NCBI RefSeq assembly: GCF_001456355.1
Contig: NZ_CP010271.1
Location: forward strand, 744,001 to 808,000
From: Mycobacteroides saopaulense
GTDB lineage: Bacteria > Actinomycetota > Actinomycetes > Mycobacteriales > Mycobacteriaceae
Direction: 5' to 3'
DNA length: 64,000 nucleotides
The position numbers and the translations under genes are program-made. Below are positions 1 through 9,853 of this stretch, in pieces; position 1 is the first letter of the stretch, and each line of letters opens with the position of its first letter. A model generated the notes under the pieces. That model saw only the letters and a program-made list of their open reading frames with translations, was not told the DNA's origin and did no database searches.

Positions 1-132
1 CACCAAGAGCACGAGGTACTGCGGATAGGTCAGATTCAGTTCGGTCAGGAGCGGCCGATATGCCGCGGTCATCGCACGCGACGCCGAATACAGGGCGAAG
101 CAGAGCTGGCGGTCGAGCCCGACGGTGGCCAT
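1..132 (-). CDS. ohrR: OhrR, MarR-family organic-peroxide sensor (5' end only)
   Basis: The first 44 residues of a MarR-type repressor run off the left edge. The N-terminus contains LDRQLCFALYSASRAM followed by a stretch ending YPQYLVLLVL, the signature of OhrR. The single cysteine (C11) sits in the QLCFALY context of the peroxide-reactive cysteine of Bacillus OhrR. Known for the family: the thiol is oxidised by organic hydroperoxides, releasing DNA and derepressing ohr. The ATG at 132 is followed by a conserved N-terminus. A perfect palindrome of the OhrR operator type lies 16 bases upstream, so the gene is probably autoregulated. The HTH domain and the rest of the protein are outside the window. 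Confidence 0.88.
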   Translation of the reverse strand, partial: MATVGLDRQLCFALYSASRAMTAAYRPLLTELNLTYPQYLVLLV

Positions 133-147
133 AGAAGAACGATAGTC

Positions 148-162
148 CACAATTCAATTGTG
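148..162. promoter_or_regulatory. OhrR operator palindrome
   Basis: CACAATTCAATTGTG is a perfect inverted repeat centred on C155. It matches the TACAATTNAATTGTA-type operators known for OhrR and lies just upstream of the ohrR start codon. Inference: it is the ohrR autoregulatory site. The next rightward gene starts about 130 bases away and is not an obvious member of the regulon. Confidence 0.75.
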
Positions 163-289
163 TACAACCAATCTTGCCGAGACCGGGTTGGGCGGGCGGC
201 CGGACCGGGCGGCGCTCACAGGAAACTCGCAGCCGCAACCCAGTGACACCGTAGCCGTGGCAACCATTGTTTCTGACGTGACCACCGTG

Positions 290-1501
290 ATGCAGCCGCT
301 CGACACCCCGACGGCACCGACCGCAGTCCTGGCGACCGTCCTGGACATCGTGATTCCCGTGTACAACGAGGAGAACGATCTGGAATCGTGCGTGCGCCGC
401 CTGCACGGGTTCCTGGCCAACGAGGTTCCGTACTCGGCTCGCATCACCATCGCCGACAACGCCAGCACTGATCGGACGCTGCAGATCGCGCACCGGCTCG
501 CTGCCGAACTCGACAGCGTGGACGTACTGCACCTTGAGGAGAAGGGGCGGGGGCGGGCCCTGGCCGCGGCTTGGTTGTCCTCGGATGCCGAGGTGGTGGC
601 CTACTGCGATGTGGATCTGTCCACCGATCTCAATGCGCTGATGCCGCTTGTCGCGCCGCTGATCTCGGGGCACTCGGACGTCGCCTACGGCTCGCGGCTC
701 AACCGCAACTCGCGTGTGGTCCGGGGTCCCAAGCGCGAGTTCATCTCACGCACCTACAACCTGATCCTGCACGCTTCGTTGCAGGTCCGGTTCTCCGATG
801 CCCAATGCGGCTTCAAGGCCATCCGCACCGACGTCGCCCGGCAATTGCTCCCGCTGGTGGAGGACAAGGAGTGGTTCTTCGACACAGAGCTGCTGGTGCT
901 CGCCGAGCGGGTGGGCCTGCGCATCCACGAGGTGCCGGTCGACTGGGTGGACGATCCGGACAGCCGGGTCGACATCGTCGACACCGTCCGCAAGGACCTG
1001 CTCGGCATCTGGAGGCTGGGACGGGCGCTCATGCTCGGCACGCTGCCACTGGAAGAGCTGCGGCACAGTCTTGGTCGTGAACCGCTCGTCGAGGGAGTAC
1101 CGGCCGGTATGGTCGGGCAGCTGGTGCGATTCGGAATCATTGGCGTGGCAAGCACATTGGCCTACGCCCTGCTGTTCCTGGTGCTACATGGAGTGGCGGG
1201 AGACCAGGCGGCTAACTTCGTGGCGCTGCTCATCACCGCCGTGCTGAACACCTCGGCCAACAGGTTCTTCACCTTTGGGGTGCGGGGGCGTCGTGATGTC
1301 GCCAAGCATCAGTTCCAGGGCCTCGCCATCTTCGGCATCGGGCTGGCACTCACCAGTGGGTCGTTGGTCGCCATGCATCACCTGGTGCCGGACGCCTCCA
1401 AGCATCTGCTGCTGATCGTGCTCACCGTGGCCAATCTCGTCGCCACCCTGATTCGCTTCGTCGGACTGCGGTGGGTGTTCCGAAGCGCGAATACCCGATG
1501 A
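290..1501 (+). CDS. Membrane glycosyltransferase, GT2 catalytic domain fused to GtrA-like domain
   Basis: The N-terminal half is a GT-A fold GT2 domain of the dolichyl/polyprenyl-phosphate sugar synthase type: LDIVIPVYNEEND near residue 18, ADNASTDRT, then YCDVDLSTD as the DxD-like metal/nucleotide site and QCGFKAIR further on. From about residue 285 it becomes a hydrophobic four-helix GtrA-like domain. Family knowledge: such proteins charge a polyprenyl phosphate with a hexose at the cytoplasmic face and may help flip it. I chose ATG 290 because homology begins soon after; the frame stays open back to TTG 158, and GTG 278 and GTG 287 are alternatives. The stop overlaps the start of the next gene (ATGA), so the two are translationally coupled. 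Sugar and final acceptor are unknown. Confidence 0.8.
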   Translation: MQPLDTPTAPTAVLATVLDIVIPVYNEENDLESCVRRLHGFLANEVPYSARITIADNASTDRTLQIAHRLAAELDSVDVLHLEEKGRGRALAAAWLSSDAEVVAYCDVDLSTDLNALMPLVAPLISGHSDVAYGSRLNRNSRVVRGPKREFISRTYNLILHASLQVRFSDAQCGFKAIRTDVARQLLPLVEDKEWFFDTELLVLAERVGLRIHEVPVDWVDDPDSRVDIVDTVRKDLLGIWRLGRALMLGTLPLEELRHSLGREPLVEGVPAGMVGQLVRFGIIGVASTLAYALLFLVLHGVAGDQAANFVALLITAVLNTSANRFFTFGVRGRRDVAKHQFQGLAIFGIGLALTSGSLVAMHHLVPDASKHLLLIVLTVANLVATLIRFVGLRWVFRSANTR

Positions 1502-3354
1502 CGCGGGAGCGGATCAGCGTTGGTCTTCTGCTGATCGGCACCGCGGCGGCATACCTGATAAACCTTGGCTCCAACGGTTGGGCTAATTCGTTCTATTCAG
1601 CTGCGGTGCAGGCGGGTTCGGTCTCCTGGAAGGCCGCGTTCTTCGGGTCCTCGGATGCCGCCAACTCGATCACCGTCGACAAGCCACCGGCGTCGCTGTG
1701 GCTGATGGAGCTCTCGGCGCGTGTCTTCGGGCTCAGCAGCTGGAGCATCCTGGTGCCCCAGGTGCTGCTGGGCGTGGCCTCGGTCGGTCTGCTGTACGTG
1801 ACCATTCGCCGCTACTTCGGCCATGGGGCGGGCCTACTGGCCGGGCTGGTGCTCGCGATCACGCCGGTGGCGGTGCTGATGTTCCGGTTCAACAATCCGG
1901 ACGCGTTGCTGGTCTTCCTGATGATCGCCGCGGTGTGGGCGGCGATGCGCGCCATCGAAGATGGCCGCAGCCGTTGGCCGCTGTTGGTCGGGGTGCTGGT
2001 CGGCTTCGGATTCCTGACCAAGCAACTGCAGGTCCTACTGGTCATCCCGCCCATCGCGCTGACCTACCTGATCGCCGGGCCGGTGAGCCCGGGGAAGAGG
2101 TTGGCTCAGCTCGCCGGGTCTGCCGCCGCAGCAGTGGTTTCCGCGGGATGGTGGATCGTCACGGTAGAACTGTGGCCACCGGGCTCGCGTCCCTGGATCG
2201 GCGGGTCGCCTGACAATTCGATTCTTGAGCTCACCCTCGGCTACAACGGGCTGGGCCGGATCAACGGAAACGAAAAGGGCAGTGCTTCGGGTCCGCGCGA
2301 CGAGATGTACGGATTCGGTGGTCATTTCGGGAGTGAACCCGGAATCGGCAGACTGTTCCAGCCCGCGTTGGGTGGGCAGATCGCCTGGCTGCTGCCGACC
2401 GCCGTGGTCCTCGCACTACTGGGGTTATTCCTACTGCGCAAGGAATCGCGGACGGACACCCGCCGCGCGGTGCTGATGGTTTTCGGTCTGTGGGTGCTCA
2501 CCACGGGTGCGGTGTTCAGCTACATGCAGGGCATCTTCCACCCGTACTATTCGGTGGCACTGGCGCCCGCGGTCGCCGCACTCGTCGGCTCCGGTTCGGC
2601 GCTGGCCTGGAGTCAACGCGAAAAGTCCTGGGTAAGAGCGTCTCTGGCGGGCGCGCTGCTGGTGACCGTGGCGATGACCTGGTTGCTGCTGGGGCGTTCA
2701 CCTGACTTCCAGCCGTGGCTGCGTTGGGCGATCCTGGTCCTCGGTGTTCTGACGCTGGTCGGCATAGTGAGCAACAGATACCCCAAGGTGACCGCGGCGG
2801 TGGCAATCATCATGGCTCTGGCCGGCCCGGCGGCCTATTCGATTCAGACCATCGCGACACCGCACAGCGGTGCACTGCCGTCGGCGGGACCCGAGGTCAA
2901 GGGCGGCGGGTTCCCTGGTTTTCCGGACGCAGATTTTCCCGAGCGGCACCGGCCCGAGTCCGAACGCGCAACGAAGGCGGGCGGTGGCCTGCTGGACGGA
3001 AGCACGCCAGGGCCCAACATCGTTGCCGCGCTGGAGAACAACGCGGACCGATACACCTGGGTGGCCGCGGCGGTCGGCTCCAACCGCGCGTCGGGATACC
3101 AGTTGGCAACCCGTCTGCCCGTGATGGCGATCGGAGGATTCAACGGCACCGATCCATCGCCGACCCTGGCGCAGTTCCAGCAATACGTGGCGGATGGCCA
3201 GATCCACTACTTCCTGGACGGTGACCACGGCGGCGAGGGTTTCGGTGCTCCGGGCAGCGAGACCTCGAAATCCATCCAGGAGTGGGTGCAGAAGACCTTT
3301 GCCAAGCGGACCATCGACGACGTCGACGTCTACGACCTCACGATGGTCCGCTAG
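1498..3354 (+). CDS. GT39/ArnT-like polytopic glycosyltransferase
   Basis: A protein of about 618 residues with many hydrophobic helices through residue ~480, then a soluble C-terminal domain. The first external loop carries SITVDKPPASLW, the DKPP motif of ArnT/PMT-type GT-C enzymes that take sugar from a polyprenyl-phosphate donor. LTKQLQVLLVIPP and HPYYSVALAP are also typical of this mycobacterial/YkcB-like subfamily. ATG 1498 overlaps the stop of the GT2-GtrA gene. The pair fits donor synthesis (GT2) followed by transfer to an extracytoplasmic acceptor (GT39). Acceptor identity cannot be read from the sequence; a cell-envelope glycan or glycolipid is the likely class. Confidence 0.8.
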   Translation: MTRERISVGLLLIGTAAAYLINLGSNGWANSFYSAAVQAGSVSWKAAFFGSSDAANSITVDKPPASLWLMELSARVFGLSSWSILVPQVLLGVASVGLLYVTIRRYFGHGAGLLAGLVLAITPVAVLMFRFNNPDALLVFLMIAAVWAAMRAIEDGRSRWPLLVGVLVGFGFLTKQLQVLLVIPPIALTYLIAGPVSPGKRLAQLAGSAAAAVVSAGWWIVTVELWPPGSRPWIGGSPDNSILELTLGYNGLGRINGNEKGSASGPRDEMYGFGGHFGSEPGIGRLFQPALGGQIAWLLPTAVVLALLGLFLLRKESRTDTRRAVLMVFGLWVLTTGAVFSYMQGIFHPYYSVALAPAVAALVGSGSALAWSQREKSWVRASLAGALLVTVAMTWLLLGRSPDFQPWLRWAILVLGVLTLVGIVSNRYPKVTAAVAIIMALAGPAAYSIQTIATPHSGALPSAGPEVKGGGFPGFPDADFPERHRPESERATKAGGGLLDGSTPGPNIVAALENNADRYTWVAAAVGSNRASGYQLATRLPVMAIGGFNGTDPSPTLAQFQQYVADGQIHYFLDGDHGGEGFGAPGSETSKSIQEWVQKTFAKRTIDDVDVYDLTMVR

Positions 3355-3366
3355 CTCCGAGCGAGA

Positions 3367-4572
<1,206 letters not shown>

Positions 4573-4682
4573 CTAGATAGGGCCTTCTCGCCCTGTTTAC
4601 ACTCGCCCAGAGCTTGTAGACTTCCAAGTAGCCCCAGAACGTAAAAGTTTGCAGGTCCGTTACCTAATCAAAGGAGATAGGC

Positions 4683-5738
4683 ATGTCCCTCCGCGAGAAG
4701 TTGCGCGCGAAGAAGGAAGTGCGTGGCGACGCCAAGTACGTCCAGGTGCTGGAGACCCTGTCGCACGGATCGACGAACCGGAATTTCGACCCGTTCATCG
4801 ACATCGACTGGGACAACCCTGAGTACGCCGTCATCCCCAATGATCCGCGCTGGATCCTGCCGCACCGGACCGACCCGTTCGGCCGGCATCCCTGGTACCA
4901 GGCGCAGCCTGTGGAGAAGCAGATCGAGATCGGCATGTGGCGCCAGGCCAACGTCGCCAAGGTGGGTCTGCACTTCGAGAGCATCCTCATCCGTGGTCTG
5001 ATCCAGTACGCCTTCAGCGTGCCCAATGGGTCCCCGGAGTTCCGTTACCTGAACCACGAGTCCATCGAAGAGTGCAACCACACCCTGATGTTCCAGGAGA
5101 TGGTGAACCGCCTCGGTGTCGACGTGCCCGGGATGCCGCGCTTGCTGCGCTGGCTCTCGCCCTTTGTTCCGCTGGCCTCCACGCCCTTCCCGGAGATGTT
5201 CTTTGTGGGCGTGCTCGCCGGTGAAGAGCCGATCGACCACACCCAGAAGAACGTGCTGCGCGAGGGTGACAACCTGCACCCGATCATGCGCCGCGTCATG
5301 GAGATTCACGTCGCCGAGGAAGCCCGGCACATCTCCTTCGCGCATGAGTACCTGCGTAAGCGTGTCCCGACGATGCACTGGTTCAACCGGTTCGTGCTGT
5401 CGATCGCCACGCCGATCACCATGCGGGTGCTGATGGGCGCCATCATGACCCCGCCGCGCAGCTTCGCCAAGAAGTTCGACATCCCGCGTGAGGTGATGAA
5501 GGAGATCTTCTGGAAGAGCCCGGCTTCGCGACAGACGATGAGCGAGGTCTTCTCCGACGTCCGGATGCTGTGCCGCGAGGTCGGGATGATGAACCCCGTC
5601 GCCAAACTGGTGTGGAGGGCGCTGCACATCGATGGCCGCGCCGCCCGCTACCGCAGCGAGCCGCAGCGTGGTCCGCTGGTGAACTACGCGGCTCCTGAGG
5701 CCGCAGTGTCTGATTCACACAGCGCTGTTCCCGCCTGA
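4683..5738 (+). CDS. AurF-like diiron oxygenase
   Basis: A 351-residue protein carrying the two E-x-x-H metal-ligand clusters of the AurF/ferritin-like non-haem diiron oxygenase fold: ESIEECNHTLMFQEM near residue 123 and HVAEEARHISFAHEYL near residue 210. AurF is a p-aminobenzoate N-oxygenase; the mycobacterial homologues have no assigned substrate. The start is well supported by AAAGGAGA about 8 bases before ATG 4683. Its TGA shares one base with the ATG of fprB, so the oxygenase and an NADPH-dependent ferredoxin reductase are probably translated together. This suggests, by inference, that FprB supplies electrons. The same pair exists as Rv0885-fprB in M. tuberculosis. Confidence 0.82.
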   Translation: MSLREKLRAKKEVRGDAKYVQVLETLSHGSTNRNFDPFIDIDWDNPEYAVIPNDPRWILPHRTDPFGRHPWYQAQPVEKQIEIGMWRQANVAKVGLHFESILIRGLIQYAFSVPNGSPEFRYLNHESIEECNHTLMFQEMVNRLGVDVPGMPRLLRWLSPFVPLASTPFPEMFFVGVLAGEEPIDHTQKNVLREGDNLHPIMRRVMEIHVAEEARHISFAHEYLRKRVPTMHWFNRFVLSIATPITMRVLMGAIMTPPRSFAKKFDIPREVMKEIFWKSPASRQTMSEVFSDVRMLCREVGMMNPVAKLVWRALHIDGRAARYRSEPQRGPLVNYAAPEAAVSDSHSAVPA

Positions 5739-7420
5739 TGCCGCACGTCGTTACCCAGGCCTGCTGTAACGAGGGGTCGTGTGTTTACGCATGCCCGGTG
5801 AACTGCATCCACCCCACGCCTGACGAACCCGACTTTCTCAAGGCGGAGATGCTGCACATCGATGCCTCGGCATGCGTCGATTGCGGTGCCTGCGTCGCCG
5901 CTTGCCCTGTCGATGCCATCAAGCCGGACTCGGTGCTCAAGGAAGAGCAGCTGCCCTTCCTGCGGATCAACTCCGAGTTCTATCCGCGTGAAATCCCCCG
6001 TGCCAGTTTGGCTCCGGTCATTCAGGCACCGCCGGTTCGGGAGAGTGGCCGTGGGTTGAAGGTGGCCATCGTGGGCTCCGGTCCCGCCGCCATGTACGCC
6101 GCGGATGAGCTGCTGACCCAGCCGAACGTGAGGGTCAGCATGTTCGAAAGGCTGCCTGCCCCATATGGTTTGGTGCGCGCCGGGGTGGCCCCCGATCACC
6201 AGCAGACCAAACGGGTGACCAAACTGTTCGACACGATGGCCGCACAGCCCAACTTCGAGTTCTTCCTGAACGTCGAGGTGGGCAAGGACGTCACCCACGA
6301 TGAACTGCTGGCGCATCACCATGCGGTGATCTACTCCGTCGGCGCCTCCTCGGACCGTCGCCTGGACATCCCCGGCATCGAGCTGCCGGGCAACGCCACC
6401 GCCACACAGGTGGTCGCGTGGATCAACGCGCACCCCGACTACAGCGATTTCCGGGTCGACCTCGACCACGAGCGCGCCGTCGTCATCGGCAACGGGAATG
6501 TCGCGCTCGATGTCGCTCGGGTGCTCACCGGAAGCACCGATCGCCTTGCGCGCACCGATATCTCGGATACCGCGCTGACCGCGCTGCGGAGCAGCAAGCT
6601 ACGCGAGGTGGTCATCGTCGGTCGGCGCGGCCCCGAGCATTCGGCATTCACCCTGCCCGAGCTGCTCGGCCTGGTCGGTCTGCCCGATATGACGGTGGTG
6701 ATCGACGACGAAACCGCCAAGCTGGTGGATGAGGCGCTGCAGACGCATCTGGAGCCGTTGACCCGGCAGAAGCTGGAGGTGCTCAGCACCTGCCCGCGTG
6801 AGGCGCGGGAGCCGGGCGGCAAGACCATCCGCTTCACCTACAACCGGACCCCCGCCAGGGTGCTGGGGGAGAGCCGCGTGGAGGGCGTCGAGTTCGAGCA
6901 CGGTGATTCTGTGGACACGATCGAGACAGGCTTGCTGTTGACCTCGATCGGCTACCGCGGTGTTCCGATGCCCGGTGTGCCGTTCGACGATCAGCGCGGA
7001 GTGATCCCGAACGAGCAAGGGCGCGTGACGGATTCGGCGACCGGTAGGGCCCATCGGGCCACCTACGTGGCGGGATGGATCAAGCGAGGCCCGACCGGGT
7101 TCATCGGGACCAACAAGTCGTGCTCGCAGCAGACCGTCACCTCGTTGGTGGAGGACTACAACAACGGCCTGCTCGACGATCCGTCGCAACGGTTGTCAGG
7201 TCTGGCCAAGCTCATCCAGCGGCGCCAGCCCACCATCGTCGATCATGACGGTTGGCTGGCGATCGACCGCGCGGAGATCGCGCGCGGCAAGGGCGAAGGC
7301 CGGCCTCGCGACAAGTTTGTCTCGGTTCCCGAGATGCTGCGCGTGGCCGCGAATGCCCCGCAACCACCGTTGTGGCGCAAGGCTATTCGCGGATCGGCGC
7401 TGGAGGACTTGCTGCGGTAG
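5738..7420 (+). CDS. fprB: FprB, ferredoxin-fused NADPH:ferredoxin reductase
   Basis: A 560-residue flavoprotein. Residues ~1-90 are a bacterial-type two-cluster ferredoxin: a cysteine group at C9-C23 (ACCNEGSCVYACPVNC) and CVDCGACVAACPVDAI near residue 47. The rest is an adrenodoxin-reductase-like enzyme with an FAD-binding GSGPAAMYAADELL near residue 112 and an NADPH-site VIGNGNVALDVARVL near residue 249. Known role: NADPH-dependent transfer of electrons to ferredoxin-type acceptors. ATG 5738 overlaps the TGA of the AurF-like gene by one base. The gene ends only three bases before the convergent VOC gene, with no room for a terminator between them. Confidence 0.95.
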   Translation: MPHVVTQACCNEGSCVYACPVNCIHPTPDEPDFLKAEMLHIDASACVDCGACVAACPVDAIKPDSVLKEEQLPFLRINSEFYPREIPRASLAPVIQAPPVRESGRGLKVAIVGSGPAAMYAADELLTQPNVRVSMFERLPAPYGLVRAGVAPDHQQTKRVTKLFDTMAAQPNFEFFLNVEVGKDVTHDELLAHHHAVIYSVGASSDRRLDIPGIELPGNATATQVVAWINAHPDYSDFRVDLDHERAVVIGNGNVALDVARVLTGSTDRLARTDISDTALTALRSSKLREVVIVGRRGPEHSAFTLPELLGLVGLPDMTVVIDDETAKLVDEALQTHLEPLTRQKLEVLSTCPREAREPGGKTIRFTYNRTPARVLGESRVEGVEFEHGDSVDTIETGLLLTSIGYRGVPMPGVPFDDQRGVIPNEQGRVTDSATGRAHRATYVAGWIKRGPTGFIGTNKSCSQQTVTSLVEDYNNGLLDDPSQRLSGLAKLIQRRQPTIVDHDGWLAIDRAEIARGKGEGRPRDKFVSVPEMLRVAANAPQPPLWRKAIRGSALEDLLR

Positions 7421-7423
7421 CGG

Positions 7424-7903
7424 CTACTGGCCGCCACCCGCTGCGAATTTCTTGAGGTCTTCGGGGTTGACGATCTTGACCGGTTGACCCAGCGACCACA
7501 GGTGTCCGAACGGATCCTTGATGACCCCGAACCGGTCACCCCAGAACTGGTCCTCGAGCGGCATCTCGATGCTTGCTCCGGCGTCAACCGCGCGACTGAA
7601 CCAGTCGTCGACGTTGGGCACGGTCAGATGAATGGTGACCGGAGTGCCGCCGAGTGCGGTGGGGGTGCTCGACTTGCCGTCGTTGTACTCGGGGAAGTCG
7701 TCGTTCATCATGATCGTCGTGCCGTTGATCTTGACGGCGGCGTGCATCACCTTGCCGTCGGGAGTCTCCAGCAGTCCGAGCTCTTCGGCGCCAAAGGCGT
7801 TCTTATAGAACTCGATCGCCGCACGTGAATCCTCGACGATGATGTACGGAGAGACGGAAGGTTCTACGGGTGGGAGGTCGGGAGAGGTCTGAGAGGTGTC
7901 CAT
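7424..7903 (-). CDS. VOC/glyoxalase-fold protein (PhnB-like)
   Basis: A small cytoplasmic protein of 159 residues with paired beta-alpha-beta-beta-beta modules: YIIVEDSRAAIEFYKNAFGAEEL near the N-terminus and VTIHLTVPNVDDWFSRAVDAGA in the second half, closing with WGDRFGVIKDPFGHLWSL. This layout is typical of PhnB-like VOC proteins. The metal-ligand pattern is incomplete, so enzymatic activity cannot be claimed. ATG 7903 (MDTSQTSP) is preferred over an upstream in-frame start at 7921. It occupies the same slot as Rv0887c between fprB and citA. Confidence 0.8.
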   Translation of the reverse strand: MDTSQTSPDLPPVEPSVSPYIIVEDSRAAIEFYKNAFGAEELGLLETPDGKVMHAAVKINGTTIMMNDDFPEYNDGKSSTPTALGGTPVTIHLTVPNVDDWFSRAVDAGASIEMPLEDQFWGDRFGVIKDPFGHLWSLGQPVKIVNPEDLKKFAAGGGQ

Positions 7904-7953
7904 GGAGACCCACCCAACCACCTCACGCGTAGTGACGCCAGGACTTCAGGCGC

Positions 7954-9090
7954 TTATGCATCCACCCGGGAGTGCAGCAGCCCGAACCCCTCCACGGACT
8001 CGATGGAGCGCGGTCCGGGTCCGACATACAACGCGGCCGGACGCACCAGCTTGCCGAGACGCTTCTGCTCCAGGATGTGCGCGCTCCAGCCCGCGGTGCG
8101 GGCACAGGTGAACATCGCCGGCATCATCCGGGTCGGGACCTGTGCGAAGTCGAGAATGACCGCCGCCCAGAACTCGACATTGGTCTCGATGACGCGGTCG
8201 GGACGACGCTCCCGCAGCTCGGTGAGCGCGGCCTGCTCAAGCGCTGCGGCCACCTCGTAGCGTGCGGCGCCGAGTCGCTTGGCAGTGCTGCGCAGCACCC
8301 GTGCACGGGGATCCTCGGCGCGGTACACCCGGTGCCCGAATCCCATGAGCTTTTCGCGACGGTCCAGGATGCCCTTGATGACGCCGCGGGCATCGCCGGT
8401 CTTCTCGGCCTGCTCGATCATCGGCAGCACCCGTGCGGGCGCGCCACCGTGCAGCGGGCCGCTCATCGCACCGACGGCACCCGAGAGGGCGGCAGCCACG
8501 TCGGCTCCGGTGGACGCGATGACTCGCGCGGTGAAGGTGGAGGCGTTCATGCCGTGCTCGGCGGCCGAAACCCAGTACGCGTCAATGGCCTCGACATGCT
8601 TGGGGTCAGGTTCACCCTGCCAGCGAGTCATGAAACGTGATGTGACGGTGGAGCATTCGTCGACAACCTTTTGCGGTACGGCGGGCAGGGAATTGCCGCG
8701 CGCGGACTGGGCTACATAGGACAGTGCCATCACCGAGGCGCGGGCCAGCTGATGGCGAGCGATCGAATCCTCGGTGTCCAGCAGCGGCTCGAATCCCCAG
8801 ATGGGTGCCAGCATGGCGAGCCCGGCCTGGACGTCGACGCGGACGTCGCCGGTATGCACGGGGATGGGGAAGGGCTCGGCGGGCGGGAGTCCCTGGCCGA
8901 ACTTGCCATCGACCAACAGTGCCCACACGTCACCGAAGGTCACCCGCTGGGCGACCAGATCCTCGATGTCGACGCCGCGGTAACGCAGCGCTCCGCCGTC
9001 CTTGTCGGGCTCGGCGATCTCGGTGGCGAAGGCGGTCACGCCCTCCAGTCCAGGTGCGAAATCCGCTGGTAGCGGCGCTGCAACCGTCAT
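7954..9090 (-). CDS. citA: Citrate synthase 2
   Basis: A 378-residue citrate-synthase family enzyme condensing acetyl-CoA and oxaloacetate. Active-site elements are visible: an internal histidine in MSGPLHGGAPARVL near residue 212, GFGHRVYRAEDPRAR near residue 250, and the late aspartate in ILDFAQVPTRMMPAMF. It is shorter than GltA2 further along the window and corresponds to CitA (Rv0889c), whose role beside the main synthase is not settled. ATG 9090 (MTVAAPLPADF) is the natural start; the frame is open 30 bases further. It is divergent from pdxH across a ~110-base spacer in which I saw no clear operator. Confidence 0.92.
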   Translation of the reverse strand: MTVAAPLPADFAPGLEGVTAFATEIAEPDKDGGALRYRGVDIEDLVAQRVTFGDVWALLVDGKFGQGLPPAEPFPIPVHTGDVRVDVQAGLAMLAPIWGFEPLLDTEDSIARHQLARASVMALSYVAQSARGNSLPAVPQKVVDECSTVTSRFMTRWQGEPDPKHVEAIDAYWVSAAEHGMNASTFTARVIASTGADVAAALSGAVGAMSGPLHGGAPARVLPMIEQAEKTGDARGVIKGILDRREKLMGFGHRVYRAEDPRARVLRSTAKRLGAARYEVAAALEQAALTELRERRPDRVIETNVEFWAAVILDFAQVPTRMMPAMFTCARTAGWSAHILEQKRLGKLVRPAALYVGPGPRSIESVEGFGLLHSRVDA

Positions 9091-9200
9091 GATTCTCGAC
9101 TCCCTACCTGTGGGTAACAACTCGGTAAAGGCGATTCTTGCACCCGCAAATAAGGGTCCTTCTTAGTCACCTCGCCATTCCTTAGACGCGCGCCTGTAGC

Positions 9201-9848
9201 GTGATTTTCGTGACCGAATGGCTGCGCTCTGATTACCGGCCCGGCGAAAAGGACGGCAGCGGCGATCTCGACGTCGACTGGCTCGCCGAAGGCTGGCTTC
9301 CCTTGTTGCACAAATGGTTTGATCTCGCGGTGGCATCGGGCATCCCCGAGCCGAACGCAATGGTGCTGGCCACCGTGGACAACGGCCGACCGGTGACGCG
9401 CACGGTGCTGTGCAAGGGGATCGACCCCGCCGGTGTGACCTTCTTCTCAAACTACGACTCCGCCAAGGGGCATCAGCTGGAGCAGACGCCCTACGCGAGC
9501 GTCACATTTCCCTGGTACGCGCTGGGCCGGCAGGTTCATGTACGCGGTCGGGTGGCCAAGGTCGACCCGGCACAGACCGCCGACTATTGGTCCAAGCGGC
9601 CGCGCGGATCGCAGCTGGGGGCGTGGGCGTCGCAGCAGTCCGCGCCCATCGCGTCGCGGGACGCGCTATTGACCCAGCTCGAGGACGTCACCCGGCGGTT
9701 CGCCGATCTGGATCAGGTGCCGGTGCCTCCGCAATGGGGTGGTTATGTGATCGCGCCCGAGGCCGTCGAGTTCTGGCAGGGGCGGGAGAACCGCGTGCAC
9801 AACCGGATCGTCGTCACGGACGGTCGGATTGAACGGCTTCAGCCCTGA
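9201..9848 (+). CDS. pdxH: Pyridoxamine 5'-phosphate oxidase
   Basis: FMN-dependent oxidase making pyridoxal 5'-phosphate. Key family blocks are present: [67 protein letters not shown], and the C-terminal [14 protein letters not shown]...RIERLQP that closes the FMN/PLP site. Two close GTG starts exist, 9201 and 9210; the second gives a protein beginning [11 protein letters not shown], and no strong ribosome site separates them. The stop lies five bases before the next ATG, so pdxH and the Gap-like gene may be co-transcribed. Confidence 0.93.
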   Translation: MIFVTEWLRSDYRPGEKDGSGDLDVDWLAEGWLPLLHKWFDLAVASGIPEPNAMVLATVDNGRPVTRTVLCKGIDPAGVTFFSNYDSAKGHQLEQTPYASVTFPWYALGRQVHVRGRVAKVDPAQTADYWSKRPRGSQLGAWASQQSAPIASRDALLTQLEDVTRRFADLDQVPVPPQWGGYVIAPEAVEFWQGRENRVHNRIVVTDGRIERLQP

Positions 9849-9853
9849 CATCC

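Noticed and set aside
4668..5627. Long antisense frame over the AurF-like gene
   Set aside because: Composition of a shadow frame; the sense frame has two diiron motifs and a strong ribosome site.
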